From a candidate division WWE3 bacterium RIFCSPHIGHO2_02_FULL_38_14 (GTDB lineage Bacteria > Patescibacteriota > WWE3 > UBA101185 > UBA10185), in assembly GCA_001772865.1 (NCBI GenBank), contig MEVD01000013.1, positions 1 through 46,713 on the forward strand: 46,713 nt of DNA, read 5' to 3'. How positions within the stretch are numbered: the first letter of the stretch is position 1; each line of letters starts with the position of its first letter. Below are positions 16,723-24,688 of the stretch, one piece after another. The translations under genes were made by a program, and so were the position numbers. Below the pieces are notes generated by a model. The model was given only the letters and a program-made list of their open reading frames with translations, did no database searches and was not told the DNA's origin.

Positions 16723-16902
16723 CTAGGTCAGATTTTCCAACAAAAACGAACAATCGCTGCAAATTATATCCGTACCTTTAACTAGTTTTAAAAATTCATT
16801 AGAAGTAGAAGGACTGGTAAAATATCCAACGGTTCCTAAATTACTCAGGTGGTTTTTTCGTTCAACAGTAAACTCGATTCCCAAAACGACGTTTTTTTTC
16901 AT
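16723..16902 (-). CDS. 59-residue small protein, possibly a truncated metallo-beta-lactamase-fold remnant
   Basis: A minus-strand ATG at 16902 opens a 59-codon frame ending with TAG at 16723. TATAAT (16909-16914) ends six bases before the ATG, the same spacing as the other leaderless genes here, so it is probably expressed. The C-terminal half (TVGYFTSPSTSNEFLKLVKG, then TDIICSDCSF) resembles the 'Y..DT..s.el..la.g.DlLi.E..F' stretch of ribonuclease Z-like MBL proteins, but the His ligands before and after are absent. It could be a decayed C-terminal fragment or an independent small protein. It is followed after 12 bases by the GNAT gene. Confidence 0.5.
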   Translation of the reverse strand: MKKNVVLGIEFTVERKNHLSNLGTVGYFTSPSTSNEFLKLVKGTDIICSDCSFLLENLT

Positions 16903-16908
16903 GTGCCG

Positions 16909-16914
16909 ATTATA
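16909..16914 (-). promoter_or_regulatory. -10 box, leaderless type
   Basis: TATAAT on the minus strand, within TGATATAAT, ends six bases before the ATG at 16902. It is the best reason to accept that short gene. Confidence 0.6.
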
Positions 16915-16981
16915 TCACCCTGTTTATAATTGGATTACGGATGAGCAAATTACCCAGAAACTAACATGAATCAACAGATTA

Positions 16982-17707
16982 TTAGTGTGTGTATAAAGGC
17001 CGACTAATTTCGTTGTCGCTGATTATAGTTTTACAATTTTCGTATTCACTCAAATCCCTTTCATTTGCCGCCCTTAGAGTATTAAGCAAATATTCCCCGT
17101 CATAAAATGTTAAATTCTCTTTTAGCTCATACCCCATAGATGTAAACGGCTGTCTATCTAAACCCACCCTGGATAGAGTGCAATTCTCTCCCATTACGCA
17201 AAAAGCGGCACGACCAATTGGAGTATCCGACAGAAAAACTTTTCTGTCGTCACTCAAAGTCAAAGCAAATCCGCTTCCCCAAAGATCGACTTGATCTTCA
17301 TCATAATATTCAAGAAGTTTTGATGTTTTTAATGCTAAGGAAAATTCAGAACTTACATTATCAATAAATCCAATCAGCGGAGAGCATTCATAATCTTCCT
17401 GCACACACATGGCACCAAAACAGTTGTAATGATATACATACTTTTTCTTGTCCCAGTATTTATAAGGTATAGAACGTCCGCCTGTATTTAAAGTTGTATA
17501 CTTTTCAACAGCAATCACATCAAGTATTTTAATAGTAGTTTCTTTAAGTACATATTTTTTATTATTGGCATCTACATTTTTAGTCGTTTTAGTGCTTTCA
17601 GTAACAACATTACGATTTTTAAAGATAAACAGCCCAGTAATAATCGTGAGTATTAATAAAGTCATAATTAAAACCAGAGATAAACCTCTACTCTTTTTTA
17701 TATTCAT
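16982..17707 (-). CDS. Unknown membrane-anchored extracytoplasmic protein
   Basis: The 241-residue protein has one N-terminal anchor (about 8-28, LVLIMTLLILTIITGLFIF) and a soluble outer domain. Several cysteines (HYNCFGAMCVQEDYEC, AAFCVMGENC) could form disulfides, and YLLNTLRAANERDLSEYENCK lies near the end. No family is recognised. A CATAAT box (17714-17719) ends six bases before the ATG. About 200 bases before the next plus-strand gene show nothing further. Confidence 0.65.
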   Translation of the reverse strand: MNIKKSRGLSLVLIMTLLILTIITGLFIFKNRNVVTESTKTTKNVDANNKKYVLKETTIKILDVIAVEKYTTLNTGGRSIPYKYWDKKKYVYHYNCFGAMCVQEDYECSPLIGFIDNVSSEFSLALKTSKLLEYYDEDQVDLWGSGFALTLSDDRKVFLSDTPIGRAAFCVMGENCTLSRVGLDRQPFTSMGYELKENLTFYDGEYLLNTLRAANERDLSEYENCKTIISDNEISRPLYTH

Positions 17708-17910
17708 TAATAAATTATGTGCATTGAAACTTGATTTGTAAATAAATGCATTTAATGTTCAGTTTTATCCCGGAGAAGAAATCGATAATAAAACAGATTA
17801 AAGTTTTGGTAAAACAACTTTTGTATTATGGATTTAATGCTACTAAATATTGTCTATAGTTTTAGAACATAGTAGGATGAATTTACTAATTAATTTAAGA
17901 AAGGCTATAA

Positions 17911-18432
17911 ATGACTACTAACGCTCCAAGTCTTTTATATTTTTTCGAACATATGTTTCTAAGAGACGCTCTTTTTGGAAGTCGGGAGTTCCTTGCAGAG
18001 TTAAAAAATAACCCAAATAATTTTAATAGGGGGTTGATTGCTAATTTCAATAGAATCAAAGAAAATCCTAATAATGATCTTTTGGAGAAAGATATTTCCC
18101 TTGAAGAAGGTGATTTTAGCTTGGATATTATTTCTTTGGAAATAGGAGATAAGTTAATAGTGATAAGGTGTCCAAAACCTCGCAAAGCCCCAGAAGCTGG
18201 CTTTATTGGGATTATATTGAGTGACACCCCACGTTATTTTATAAGCGAATATGAAACTAATGAAATAATGAAACAACTATCTCCTGATAAAGAATGGGCT
18301 CATAAATACATTCTTTGTGAATGGGCAAATAAAACCCACAAGAACTACGGTGAAGTTTCAAACACCAAAGAAGCTTTTGTAGAAAGAATTGCAAAAGTAA
18401 TATACGCTTCCTCACCAAATTCTACAAACTAA
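17911..18432 (+). CDS. Unknown soluble protein at the edge of the tRNA-Gln accessory region
   Basis: The 173-residue protein has a central beta region (DFSLDIISLEIGDKLIVIRCPKP, then EAGFIGIILSD) between helical ends. No known motif or membrane segment is seen. AAAGG stands about seven bases before the ATG and gives a weak Shine-Dalgarno; no clear leaderless -10 is visible. It is the first of four unrelated, individually transcribed small genes ending at tRNA-Gln. Family unknown. Confidence 0.62.
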   Translation: MTTNAPSLLYFFEHMFLRDALFGSREFLAELKNNPNNFNRGLIANFNRIKENPNNDLLEKDISLEEGDFSLDIISLEIGDKLIVIRCPKPRKAPEAGFIGIILSDTPRYFISEYETNEIMKQLSPDKEWAHKYILCEWANKTHKNYGEVSNTKEAFVERIAKVIYASSPNSTN

Positions 18433-18566
18433 TAAAATAGTTTTTATATTTATTTAATTAATATATATAATGAGTTTGGATCTACATTTTTCGATAGAGT
18501 TTTTATCAAGGTTTGAAAAGGCATTTGTGGCTTCGTGGTCATCAAAGTGCCCATTCTGGCCGGGTA

Positions 18567-19241
18567 TTAGAGACTAAGTTCGAACTGTATTAAGTGCGGT
18601 ATAAGCACTTGTGGATATTTATCTCGCTCAAAACCTATAACATTAAATCTCAGTTTATCAGAACAGAATGGCCATTTATCTAGACTTATCTCTGTACCAT
18701 CAAATTTAAATTTAATTACAGTTTTGTCAGTGGACTTAACTTCTGAATATATTTCAAATATCTCCTCAATAGACTTTCCATTTGAGAAGTCAAAAGCTAG
18801 TCTGTCACACATGTTAGCTATTTTGTCTGCCCACAGAAAATCTTGTTCTATGAATTCACTTGTTATTAATTGTTTATCAATTTCTTTCTTAAATTCGTCT
18901 GCAAGTTCTACCAAAGTATCAGAGTCAATTTTCTTAGATATTCTAGTTGCTAAACGATATTGATGGTACATATTTATTAAGGACGCTACTTTGGAATTTA
19001 ACTTTGCGTAAAAATCTTTCGCTAAAACATTTGGCAACTCATCATAGTTTCCTGCAGCTGCTTGATACGTATCGAAACAATCAGATCCATTTTGGTGAAA
19101 TGCTATACCTTCCACAAAATCATGAAAAGGAATCTTAGGTTTATCAAAATCGTTGTTTCCCCAGTTAAGAGCTATGTTTCCAGCTAATTTAGCGTGCTCA
19201 CGTTGTGTAATTATTAAATTATGTTTGGAATTTATAAACAC
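18567..19241 (-). CDS. DUF3891-family protein
   Basis: The 224-residue protein opens with NLIITQREHAKLAGNIALNWG, the DUF3891 signature ('Q.dHA.LAG.lA..W'). An FVEGIAFHQNGSDCFD segment follows, corresponding to the family's conserved HDxGW region. The family's activity is not established. A GTG start at 19241 is preferred because TATAAT (19248-19253) ends exactly six bases before it. The nonamer GTTCGAACT occurs inside the 3' end of the gene (18578-18586), and eight of its nine bases recur just upstream of the promoter (19259-19267). Confidence 0.7.
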   Translation of the reverse strand: MFINSKHNLIITQREHAKLAGNIALNWGNNDFDKPKIPFHDFVEGIAFHQNGSDCFDTYQAAAGNYDELPNVLAKDFYAKLNSKVASLINMYHQYRLATRISKKIDSDTLVELADEFKKEIDKQLITSEFIEQDFLWADKIANMCDRLAFDFSNGKSIEEIFEIYSEVKSTDKTVIKFKFDGTEISLDKWPFCSDKLRFNVIGFERDKYPQVLIPHLIQFELSL

Positions 19242-19247
19242 ATCTAA

Positions 19248-19253
19248 ATTATA
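19248..19253 (-). promoter_or_regulatory. -10 box, leaderless type, selecting a GTG start
   Basis: TATAAT ends six bases before GTG at 19241 on the minus strand. The nearby ATG is in another frame, so the spacing decides the start. Confidence 0.55.
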
Positions 19254-19314
19254 CCTTAGTTCGAACCCTTAAAGTGGCCATATCATTTTCATTGTTGTTA
19301 TAGGAAGAAAAACC

Positions 19315-19342
19315 TGGCTGAGCATATCGGTCGAGAACCCCA
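19315..19342. repeat. Junction repeat R2 of the tRNA-Gln cassette array
   Basis: A 28-base segment beginning TGGCTGAGCAT matches 19976-20003 at 27 of 28 bases in the same orientation. Its first six bases (TGGCTG) are the complement of the CAGCCA 3' end of tRNA-Gln. The sequence to its left is unrelated to the other copies. Confidence 0.7.
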
Positions 19343-19370
19343 TTTATTCTCTAGGATACATTTACAACTG

Positions 19371-19376
19371 TATACT
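19371..19376 (+). promoter_or_regulatory. -10 box of the UDG-like gene
   Basis: TATACT directly abuts an ATG at 19377 and ends six bases before a second in-frame ATG at 19383. The window-wide spacing rule favours 19383. Confidence 0.5.
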
Positions 19377-19382
19377 ATGGTT

Positions 19383-19943
19383 ATGGAAGAACATGAGCAC
19401 TATTGCGAAAATATAGAAAACTTTCCAATTGATAAGTTTTTTCAAATAGGAAAGGATAAAGGTAAAAAAGTATTGATCGTTGGTGAGGCCCCTGCTCCTA
19501 ATGGCTGGAGAAAGTCTGGTAAGGCTTTTTATACTTTGAATGGGAAATTATTGCCTACTGGTAAAAATCTTAACATTTTGTTAGAAACGTACGAGTTGTC
19601 AGTGGAAAAATGCAGTTTTACGGAATTAGTAAAATGTTATGTTGGAAAAGAGCGTAAACTACTAACCGCATGTGGGGGAAAATGTTGGCCAATTTTTATG
19701 AGACAGGTTCAGAGTTACGATTTCGCTGTTCTCATTATTTTAGGTGTGAAAACATTGGAACTATTAAATCTGTATGCAAACAGTTCACTTCGCATGGGGG
19801 AAATAACGGATCTTGAAATTAGTAATAAAAGATACACAGTTTTACCTATATATCATCCTTCATCTATCTCTCCAATTGGACATAAAAACAATTTAAAAAT
19901 ATTTGAGGAACATCGAAAATTACTAGAAAGACTTTTAGGGTAA
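19383..19943 (+). CDS. Uracil-DNA glycosylase family protein (family 4/5-like)
   Basis: From the ATG at 19383 the protein has 186 residues; an ATG at 19377 adds two. Motif 1 is VLIVGEAPAPNGW and the C-terminal loop is LPIYHPSSISP, both standard for family 4/5-type UDGs. TELVKCYVGKERKLLTACGGKCW is the usual 'TN.VKC..p..R...... C' region, and its cysteines may bind an Fe-S cluster, but the classical first pair is not clear. It removes uracil or related bases from DNA. It occupies a module of about 660 bases bounded by repeats R2 and R1 next to tRNA-Gln, suggesting mobility. It is distinct from the UDG-like protein at 6771-7442. Confidence 0.8.
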   Translation: MEEHEHYCENIENFPIDKFFQIGKDKGKKVLIVGEAPAPNGWRKSGKAFYTLNGKLLPTGKNLNILLETYELSVEKCSFTELVKCYVGKERKLLTACGGKCWPIFMRQVQSYDFAVLIILGVKTLELLNLYANSSLRMGEITDLEISNKRYTVLPIYHPSSISPIGHKNNLKIFEEHRKLLERLLG

Positions 19944-19959
19944 AACTATCCTATACACA

Positions 19960-20003
19960 GTTTCTCCAGGATATATGGCTGAGCATGTCGGTCGAGAACC
20001 CCA
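19960..20003. repeat. Hybrid junction repeat R1 of the tRNA-Gln cassette array
   Basis: Bases 19960-19981 are identical over 22 bases to 20636-20657 at the tRNA-Gln 3' end. Bases 19976-20003 match R2 (19315-19342) at 27 of 28. The two arms meet at the shared six-base core TGGCTG, so R1 looks like the product of recombination between R0 and R2 types. Confidence 0.75.
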
Positions 20004-20004
20004 A

Positions 20005-20598
20005 TTAGTTATATTTCCACTCTAGCTGATTTACTGAAGCTTCCTCCTCCTCCTTATTTTCCCAAGGAAGGTAAACATTGAGCGCATTCTTGTCTATACC
20101 CAGTTTCTTAAATAGCGGATGAGTTGTTTCCCATTTGTCATTTATATCAAAAGCATAAGCTGAAGAAATAAAATCAGGATGATTCTCAACAGAGTGATCT
20201 TGTATCAATGAGACAAAAACAAATTTACAAGTTGGATATACTTTTTTAATTTCTTCTGTGGCTAAAAACTTAGTTTTACCTCCGCATGGAAATGTATCGC
20301 ATAATAAAAATATGGGTGATGGTGGAAGTTCAAAATTCGCTTGTGAGATACCACTAATCTTTTTTAACTCATTTGAGCCATTATTTAGTATGTATTTATA
20401 CTGAATGGTTAATATTTTATATGTATTGAGTTTGTAAGCCATGGGCAGGGCAGTAAAAACGCCCTCTCGTAGAATTGCTATTACTGCATCTATTTTTATA
20501 TTTTGACTTTTTAGTTTTGAGTTTAGATCTTTCCAAAGATCTTCTATTAGTACTCCGTAATGTTCCCAGGTAAGTGGATAAAAGTTTTCATCATTCAT
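20005..20598 (-). CDS. Phosphoribosyltransferase-like protein
   Basis: The 197-residue protein shows the type I PRTase fold. IDAVIAILREGVFTALPMAYKL is the early loop (the PPi-binding 'R.G'), IFLLCDTFPCGGKTKFLATEEI replaces the PRPP loop 'vlvvDDv.dtGkT', and KFVFVSLIQDHS follows. The family transfers phosphoribose between PRPP and a base. The second acidic residue of the PRPP motif is altered (CDT), so activity needs testing. TACAAT (20605-20610) ends six bases before the ATG. The gene fills a 654-base module between repeat R1 and the tRNA-Gln end. Confidence 0.72.
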   Translation of the reverse strand: MNDENFYPLTWEHYGVLIEDLWKDLNSKLKSQNIKIDAVIAILREGVFTALPMAYKLNTYKILTIQYKYILNNGSNELKKISGISQANFELPPSPIFLLCDTFPCGGKTKFLATEEIKKVYPTCKFVFVSLIQDHSVENHPDFISSAYAFDINDKWETTHPLFKKLGIDKNALNVYLPWENKEEEEASVNQLEWKYN

Positions 20599-20604
20599 AT
20601 GTAC

Positions 20605-20610
20605 ATTGTA
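20605..20610 (-). promoter_or_regulatory. -10 box, leaderless type
   Basis: TACAAT on the minus strand ends six bases before the ATG at 20598. The module therefore carries its own promoter. Confidence 0.5.
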
Positions 20611-20635
20611 GCAGGGCTGTTTTATCTTGTAAGCG

Positions 20636-20657
20636 GTTTCTCCAGGATATATGGCTG
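20636..20657. repeat. Junction repeat R0 at the tRNA-Gln 3' end
   Basis: This 22-base segment covers the last six bases of tRNA-Gln (encoded CCA included) and 16 flanking bases. It is repeated exactly at 19960-19981. It is the expected form of a tRNA-end attachment site. Confidence 0.75.
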
Positions 20658-20725
20658 GGGGACCTGGATTCGAACCAAGATTAACGGGGTCAGAACCCGC
20701 CGTCCTACCGTTAGACGATCCCCCA
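20652..20725 (-). tRNA. tRNA-Gln(CTG)
   Basis: The 74-base tRNA has acceptor TGGGGGA/TCCCCCA, discriminator G and encoded CCA. The anticodon loop TTCTGAC gives anticodon CTG, reading CAG. The T-arm is TGGTTCGAATCCA. Its 3' end is the core of the repeats R0 and R1. Confidence 0.95.
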
Positions 20726-20775
20726 CTACTAAGCTTATTTTAAACTATTTTTAAAATGAATCTTTGTCGTACTGC

Positions 20776-21801
20776 CTATTTTATATCCGCCAATGCTTTA
20801 AGTATAGCTATTTCCTTAAGCGCTAAACTCTCAACACTATTTCTGCCCTCTGATGTTAAAACCTGATCGTGAATTAGTATCTGTCTTTTTTCAAATCTGA
20901 TTACTCCACCTGTAGCCGATTCGATTTCATCTCCAGTAAACTCATCCGTTCCGCCGCCTACAATCATTGCTCTATCAGGAATCAATTTCAAACGTAAATC
21001 TTCAAACAATTTTAACCTGGAAACACTCGCTAATGGTGATTCAACATCTATAGCTTCGAGCTCTCTGCCGAGTCTTCCTACTGAGAGAGAAAGAATTATT
21101 CCTTCTTCATATGATTTTCTTATTTTTTTGCTCTCAACGCTTTTTCCCGCTGCATGTGCTATTGCCCTATAAAAATCTTCATCGTCTTCACCGGTCATAG
21201 ACAATTGGTTAATAGCTTCAGCATGATCAGCCACAAACGTCATTAGGTCTTTTTCATTTTGTTCAAAATACTCTCTTCTCCCCTGCATATCAAATATCAT
21301 TGCAATTGGATATTGGTGTTCAGTGCTCATAAGTGTTCGATGAAATTCCTCACGCTTTTTTTTATACTTTTCTACCCTAATATTTGCCTCATCCGAGGTT
21401 TCCGTCCTTTCTAATATTTCCAGTCTGTTTTCAGCTAATTCTCCACCTTGAAAAGAAGGATTATTACTAAATCTCTTTCTAGCATCATCAACTGCTAAAA
21501 GACACGCCTTATCATAGTCTTGAGCTTCTGCCCTTCTATTATCAATTTCTATCCTTATCACATCATTTAATTGCTGTGCATCAAATTTCAGTCCGGTTAT
21601 TACTCCAACTCTAACCATTATTGCGCTCACATCACTCGTGATTTCTGCAGCTTCTCTGTCTTTAACACCTCTAATTATCATATACCTATGCAGCCCTTCA
21701 CCCAGTTCTTCGGCTATTTCCGCCGCCAACTGAGAAAGAGCTTCTTCTCTTCCTACTTCGCCAAGTATAGTTGTTAATGCTTCTTCTCTTCCGGATGCCA
21801 T
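20776..21801 (-). CDS. Unknown acidic helical protein
   Basis: From the ATG at 21801 the protein has 341 residues; a TTG at 21810 would add three. It is highly charged and mostly helical. The first 30 residues hold a short internal echo (REEALTTIL and REEALSQLA). A beta segment near the end (GGVIRFEKRQILIHDQVLTSEG) precedes a terminal helix. No signal peptide, membrane segment or recognised domain is present. TATTAT ends nine bases before 21801. Family unknown; it may be a lineage-specific cytosolic protein. Confidence 0.65.
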   Translation of the reverse strand: MASGREEALTTILGEVGREEALSQLAAEIAEELGEGLHRYMIIRGVKDREAAEITSDVSAIMVRVGVITGLKFDAQQLNDVIRIEIDNRRAEAQDYDKACLLAVDDARKRFSNNPSFQGGELAENRLEILERTETSDEANIRVEKYKKKREEFHRTLMSTEHQYPIAMIFDMQGRREYFEQNEKDLMTFVADHAEAINQLSMTGEDDEDFYRAIAHAAGKSVESKKIRKSYEEGIILSLSVGRLGRELEAIDVESPLASVSRLKLFEDLRLKLIPDRAMIVGGGTDEFTGDEIESATGGVIRFEKRQILIHDQVLTSEGRNSVESLALKEIAILKALADIK

Positions 21802-21857
21802 AATAGCCAAATAATATCATATTTCCATTTAACAAATATTTAATATAAAATTACACT

Positions 21858-22427
21858 ATGTCAAACGCAAAACATTTGGAACAGCGGGTCGGGGTTTTTG
21901 TAGACGTTCAAAATATGTACTATTCCGCAAAAAATCTCTATCAGGCTAAAGTAAATTTCGGAAAAGTTTTGTATGACGCGGTTTCGGGAAGAAAACTAAT
22001 TCGGGCATTTGCTTACGTTATTAAAGCCGATGTCGGAGCTGAGAAAGATTTTTTTGACGCTCTAGAAAAAATAGGATTTGAAGTAAGAGCAAAAGAGCTT
22101 CAGATTTTTTACGGCGGCGATAAAAAGGGTGACTGGGATGTAGGTTTATGCATGGATGCGGTAAGGCTGATTACAAAAATAGACGTTCTGGTTTTGGTTT
22201 CCGGCGACGGTGATTACTCTGATTTAATTGAATATTCAAGGAGCCAGGGTGTGAGAACAGAAGTTTTTGCATTTGGACAAACTGCTTCGGGAAGACTTTT
22301 AGAAAGAGTCGACGAATATACAGATATGTCTAAATACTCCGCTAAATATTTAATTAGAGCGAGGAAAGCAAGCAATGTTCATGAAGAAAAACCACAAGGT
22401 GGCGACAATAACTCCCAATCACAATAA
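21858..22427 (+). CDS. NYN-domain (LabA/DUF88) protein
   Basis: The 189-residue protein shows the NYN/PIN-like fold: RVGVFVDVQNMYYSAK (first Asp and Asn of the active site), KKGDWDVGLCMDAV (second Asp), VLVLVSGDGDYSDLIEYS (third Asp pair) and a GVRTEVFAFG strand. The family includes RNases and LabA-type regulators. The acidic set is complete, so metal-dependent nuclease activity is plausible. TAAAAT (21846-21851) ends six bases before the ATG. The last 16-18 codons overlap the start of the VanW gene in another frame. Confidence 0.88.
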   Translation: MSNAKHLEQRVGVFVDVQNMYYSAKNLYQAKVNFGKVLYDAVSGRKLIRAFAYVIKADVGAEKDFFDALEKIGFEVRAKELQIFYGGDKKGDWDVGLCMDAVRLITKIDVLVLVSGDGDYSDLIEYSRSQGVRTEVFAFGQTASGRLLERVDEYTDMSKYSAKYLIRARKASNVHEEKPQGGDNNSQSQ

Positions 22428-24177
22428 ACTGCACTCTAAGATCGCCGGAAAATTAAAGCCAGCAGTTAATATAATTAAGCCGCTTTACATTTTCTTGTTG
22501 GTTGCCGCCGTAGTAATTTCGGCATATCATACTGTTTTTGCAAACAGAATCATTCCGGGAGTTGTAATAGGAAATACCAATGTCGGAGGCTTATCTTTTA
22601 AAGAGGCTTTGACAAGATTAAAAGAATCGGAAGAAAAACTTAACAAAGACATAACCTATAACTTTGAAAACAAAACTTTTAAAATAAATAAAGAAGACAT
22701 AAAGTTTGAATATAAATGGGAGGTGACGCTCAGCCGCGCCTACGAAATAGGAAGATCAGGAGACATTTATACAGACTCTAAAGATAAACTGGCGGGTTTT
22801 TTTAAGTATCTTTCGATAAAGCCATTTTACGACTACGATGATATTTTGCTAAGTGCTAAGTTATTGGGCATCGGGGCTGAAATTGCCAAAGAGGGAAGCG
22901 ACGCAAAGATGATAATAAAAGACGGCAAACTCACAGTTCTTCCTGCCGTAACAGGCTCCAGTGCTGTAAAAGGTTCTTTATACAAAGACACTGTTGAATT
23001 ATTTGATCAAATTGAAGATAAGCAGCTGTTTATTCAAACCAAAACTGATGATCCGGATATTCTGGAAGAGGATTTAAAAACGATTTTTGATAGGGCCAAT
23101 AAAATAGTGTTTGCTCCGTTTAAAGTTACTTACGGAAAAAGAGAATGGAAATTCACTCCCGAACAAATATTAAATTTATTAACAGTAAATAAAGAAAAAA
23201 CCGGATTTGATCTTGCATTAAACAAAGATAACTTTGAATCATATCTTGAAACATTGGGAAGTGAAGTTAAAGAATCACCGAAAGCACAGGTAACTAAAGT
23301 AAATGAAGATAAGGTCGAAGAATTTAAAATTATAAAAAACGGAAAAGAACTGGAAGTAAAAAAGTTTACCGAAGATTTTAAAAATGCCTTGTTTGATGGC
23401 AAGAGTACAGTTGAAGCTGCAGTTAACGAGGTTTCTGTTCCCGAAGATAAGAGCAGATACGGAATAAAAAAACTTTTAGGAGAAGGAGTCTCCAAATTTA
23501 CCGGTTCCGGACAGCCAAGAATTCATAATTTAGCTTTGGCAGCCGAAAGAACCAACGGAGTTTTGGTTCCGCCCGGAAATATTTACTCATTTAATAAATC
23601 AGTTGGTGAAATAAACGGAATGACCGGATACGATACTGCTTATATTATTTCCAATGGAAGAACAGTATTGGGAGAAGGAGGAGGAGTGTGCCACACTTCC
23701 ACTACTATGTTCAGAGCAATATTAAATGCCGGACTTCCAATTGTTTCAAGATTTCCCCACGCATATCGGGTTTATTATTATGAACTGGACAGTCCGGTAG
23801 GTTTTGACGCCTCTATCTTCCAGCCTTCGCTGGATCTGCAGTTTAAAAATGACACACCTGCTTACATATTAGTGCAAACTGAATTTGACCCCAAGAACTA
23901 CACACTGAAATTTAAATTGTTCGGCACCGACGACGGAAGGAAAGTGGAAATCACAAAACCGGTTGTTACAAATGTTGTTGCACCACCGGAACCCTTATAT
24001 CAGGAAGATCCTACACTTCCGGAGGGCTCTATTAAACAAATAGACTTTGCTGCATGGGGTGCAAGTGTTACATTCACCCGCACTGTTACCAGAGAAGACA
24101 AGGAATTATATAAAGATACTTTCAGCAGTAGATACCAGCCTTGGAGAGCAATATATTTAAAGGGGACTAAAAAGTAA
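22375..24177 (+). CDS. VanW-family protein with peptidoglycan-binding-like repeats
   Basis: The 600-residue protein has one N-terminal anchor (about 35-57). Two PG_binding_4/YoaR-type domains (about 65-230 and 235-320) precede a VanW domain (about 370-520). The VanW signature is GEGGGVCHTSTTMFRA, followed by RFPHAYRVYYYELDSPVGFDASI. VanW proteins sit outside the membrane and are linked to cell-wall modification, and recent structural work on relatives suggests a peptidoglycan-associated enzyme; the activity here is unproven. The start (22375, or ATG 22381) lies inside the NYN gene, giving an overlap of 47-53 bases. The TM segment begins only 30 residues in, so a later start is unlikely. Confidence 0.9.
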   Translation: MFMKKNHKVATITPNHNKLHSKIAGKLKPAVNIIKPLYIFLLVAAVVISAYHTVFANRIIPGVVIGNTNVGGLSFKEALTRLKESEEKLNKDITYNFENKTFKINKEDIKFEYKWEVTLSRAYEIGRSGDIYTDSKDKLAGFFKYLSIKPFYDYDDILLSAKLLGIGAEIAKEGSDAKMIIKDGKLTVLPAVTGSSAVKGSLYKDTVELFDQIEDKQLFIQTKTDDPDILEEDLKTIFDRANKIVFAPFKVTYGKREWKFTPEQILNLLTVNKEKTGFDLALNKDNFESYLETLGSEVKESPKAQVTKVNEDKVEEFKIIKNGKELEVKKFTEDFKNALFDGKSTVEAAVNEVSVPEDKSRYGIKKLLGEGVSKFTGSGQPRIHNLALAAERTNGVLVPPGNIYSFNKSVGEINGMTGYDTAYIISNGRTVLGEGGGVCHTSTTMFRAILNAGLPIVSRFPHAYRVYYYELDSPVGFDASIFQPSLDLQFKNDTPAYILVQTEFDPKNYTLKFKLFGTDDGRKVEITKPVVTNVVAPPEPLYQEDPTLPEGSIKQIDFAAWGASVTFTRTVTREDKELYKDTFSSRYQPWRAIYLKGTKK

Positions 24178-24206
24178 GGCTGTCTTCAAAGAGCAAATAT
24201 AACCGG

Positions 24207-24656
24207 CTAGTCCCCGATAACTTCGTCCAAAACTACAATAGTATTATTAAGATCCGGCTGTTTAGAAATAGTAACAGTGATAAAACTTCCCTCGTTTTTA
24301 TATTTTGTAATTACAGTCCCTGAAACCGTTTCATTATATTCAACTTCCCAGCCTTTTGCATCGAAAATGTTATTATAATAATTATTTAGCTCACTTACAG
24401 TCTTTGATGCTTCAAGTGTAACTTTTCTTCCGTAAGAGGTGTTGCCCACAGAAATTTCTTTTGAACCTGAAGGATAGGGTATAGAGTTAGTAACCTCACT
24501 TTTATAACCTTGTATGTTTGAAATTTTCATTATAGTTTTCGGCTTGTACAAAGTGAAAGTCAAAAACGAAACAATGAATAACGCTAATACTACTGCCGAA
24601 GCAGCTATAAAAAGAGCGTTATTATTATGTGTCTGTTTAAATATCTGCATAAACAT
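24207..24656 (-). CDS. Unknown membrane-anchored protein
   Basis: The 149-residue protein has one N-terminal membrane helix (about 13-36) and an outer domain that starts YPSGSKEISVGNTSYGRKVTLEASKTVSELNNYYN. 'GWEVEYNETVSGTVITKYKNEGSFITVTISK' style content suggests a small beta sandwich of the kind seen in proteins that carry a helix-strand 'YY...G..V' module. No named family is certain. It begins 32 bases after the end of the PsbP-like gene (24689) on the same strand, so they are probably one operon. Confidence 0.65.
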   Translation of the reverse strand: MFMQIFKQTHNNNALFIAASAVVLALFIVSFLTFTLYKPKTIMKISNIQGYKSEVTNSIPYPSGSKEISVGNTSYGRKVTLEASKTVSELNNYYNNIFDAKGWEVEYNETVSGTVITKYKNEGSFITVTISKQPDLNNTIVVLDEVIGD

Positions 24657-24688
24657 TCAGAGCCTTGCTGTATCTACTAAGGCCGACC

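Noticed and set aside
19315-20003. A second tRNA gene at R1 or R2 (a CCA-like end follows a GGGGTTCTCGACC stretch)
   Set aside because: The T-stem does not pair and no 5' half, D-arm or anticodon arm is present. The match is confined to the repeat.
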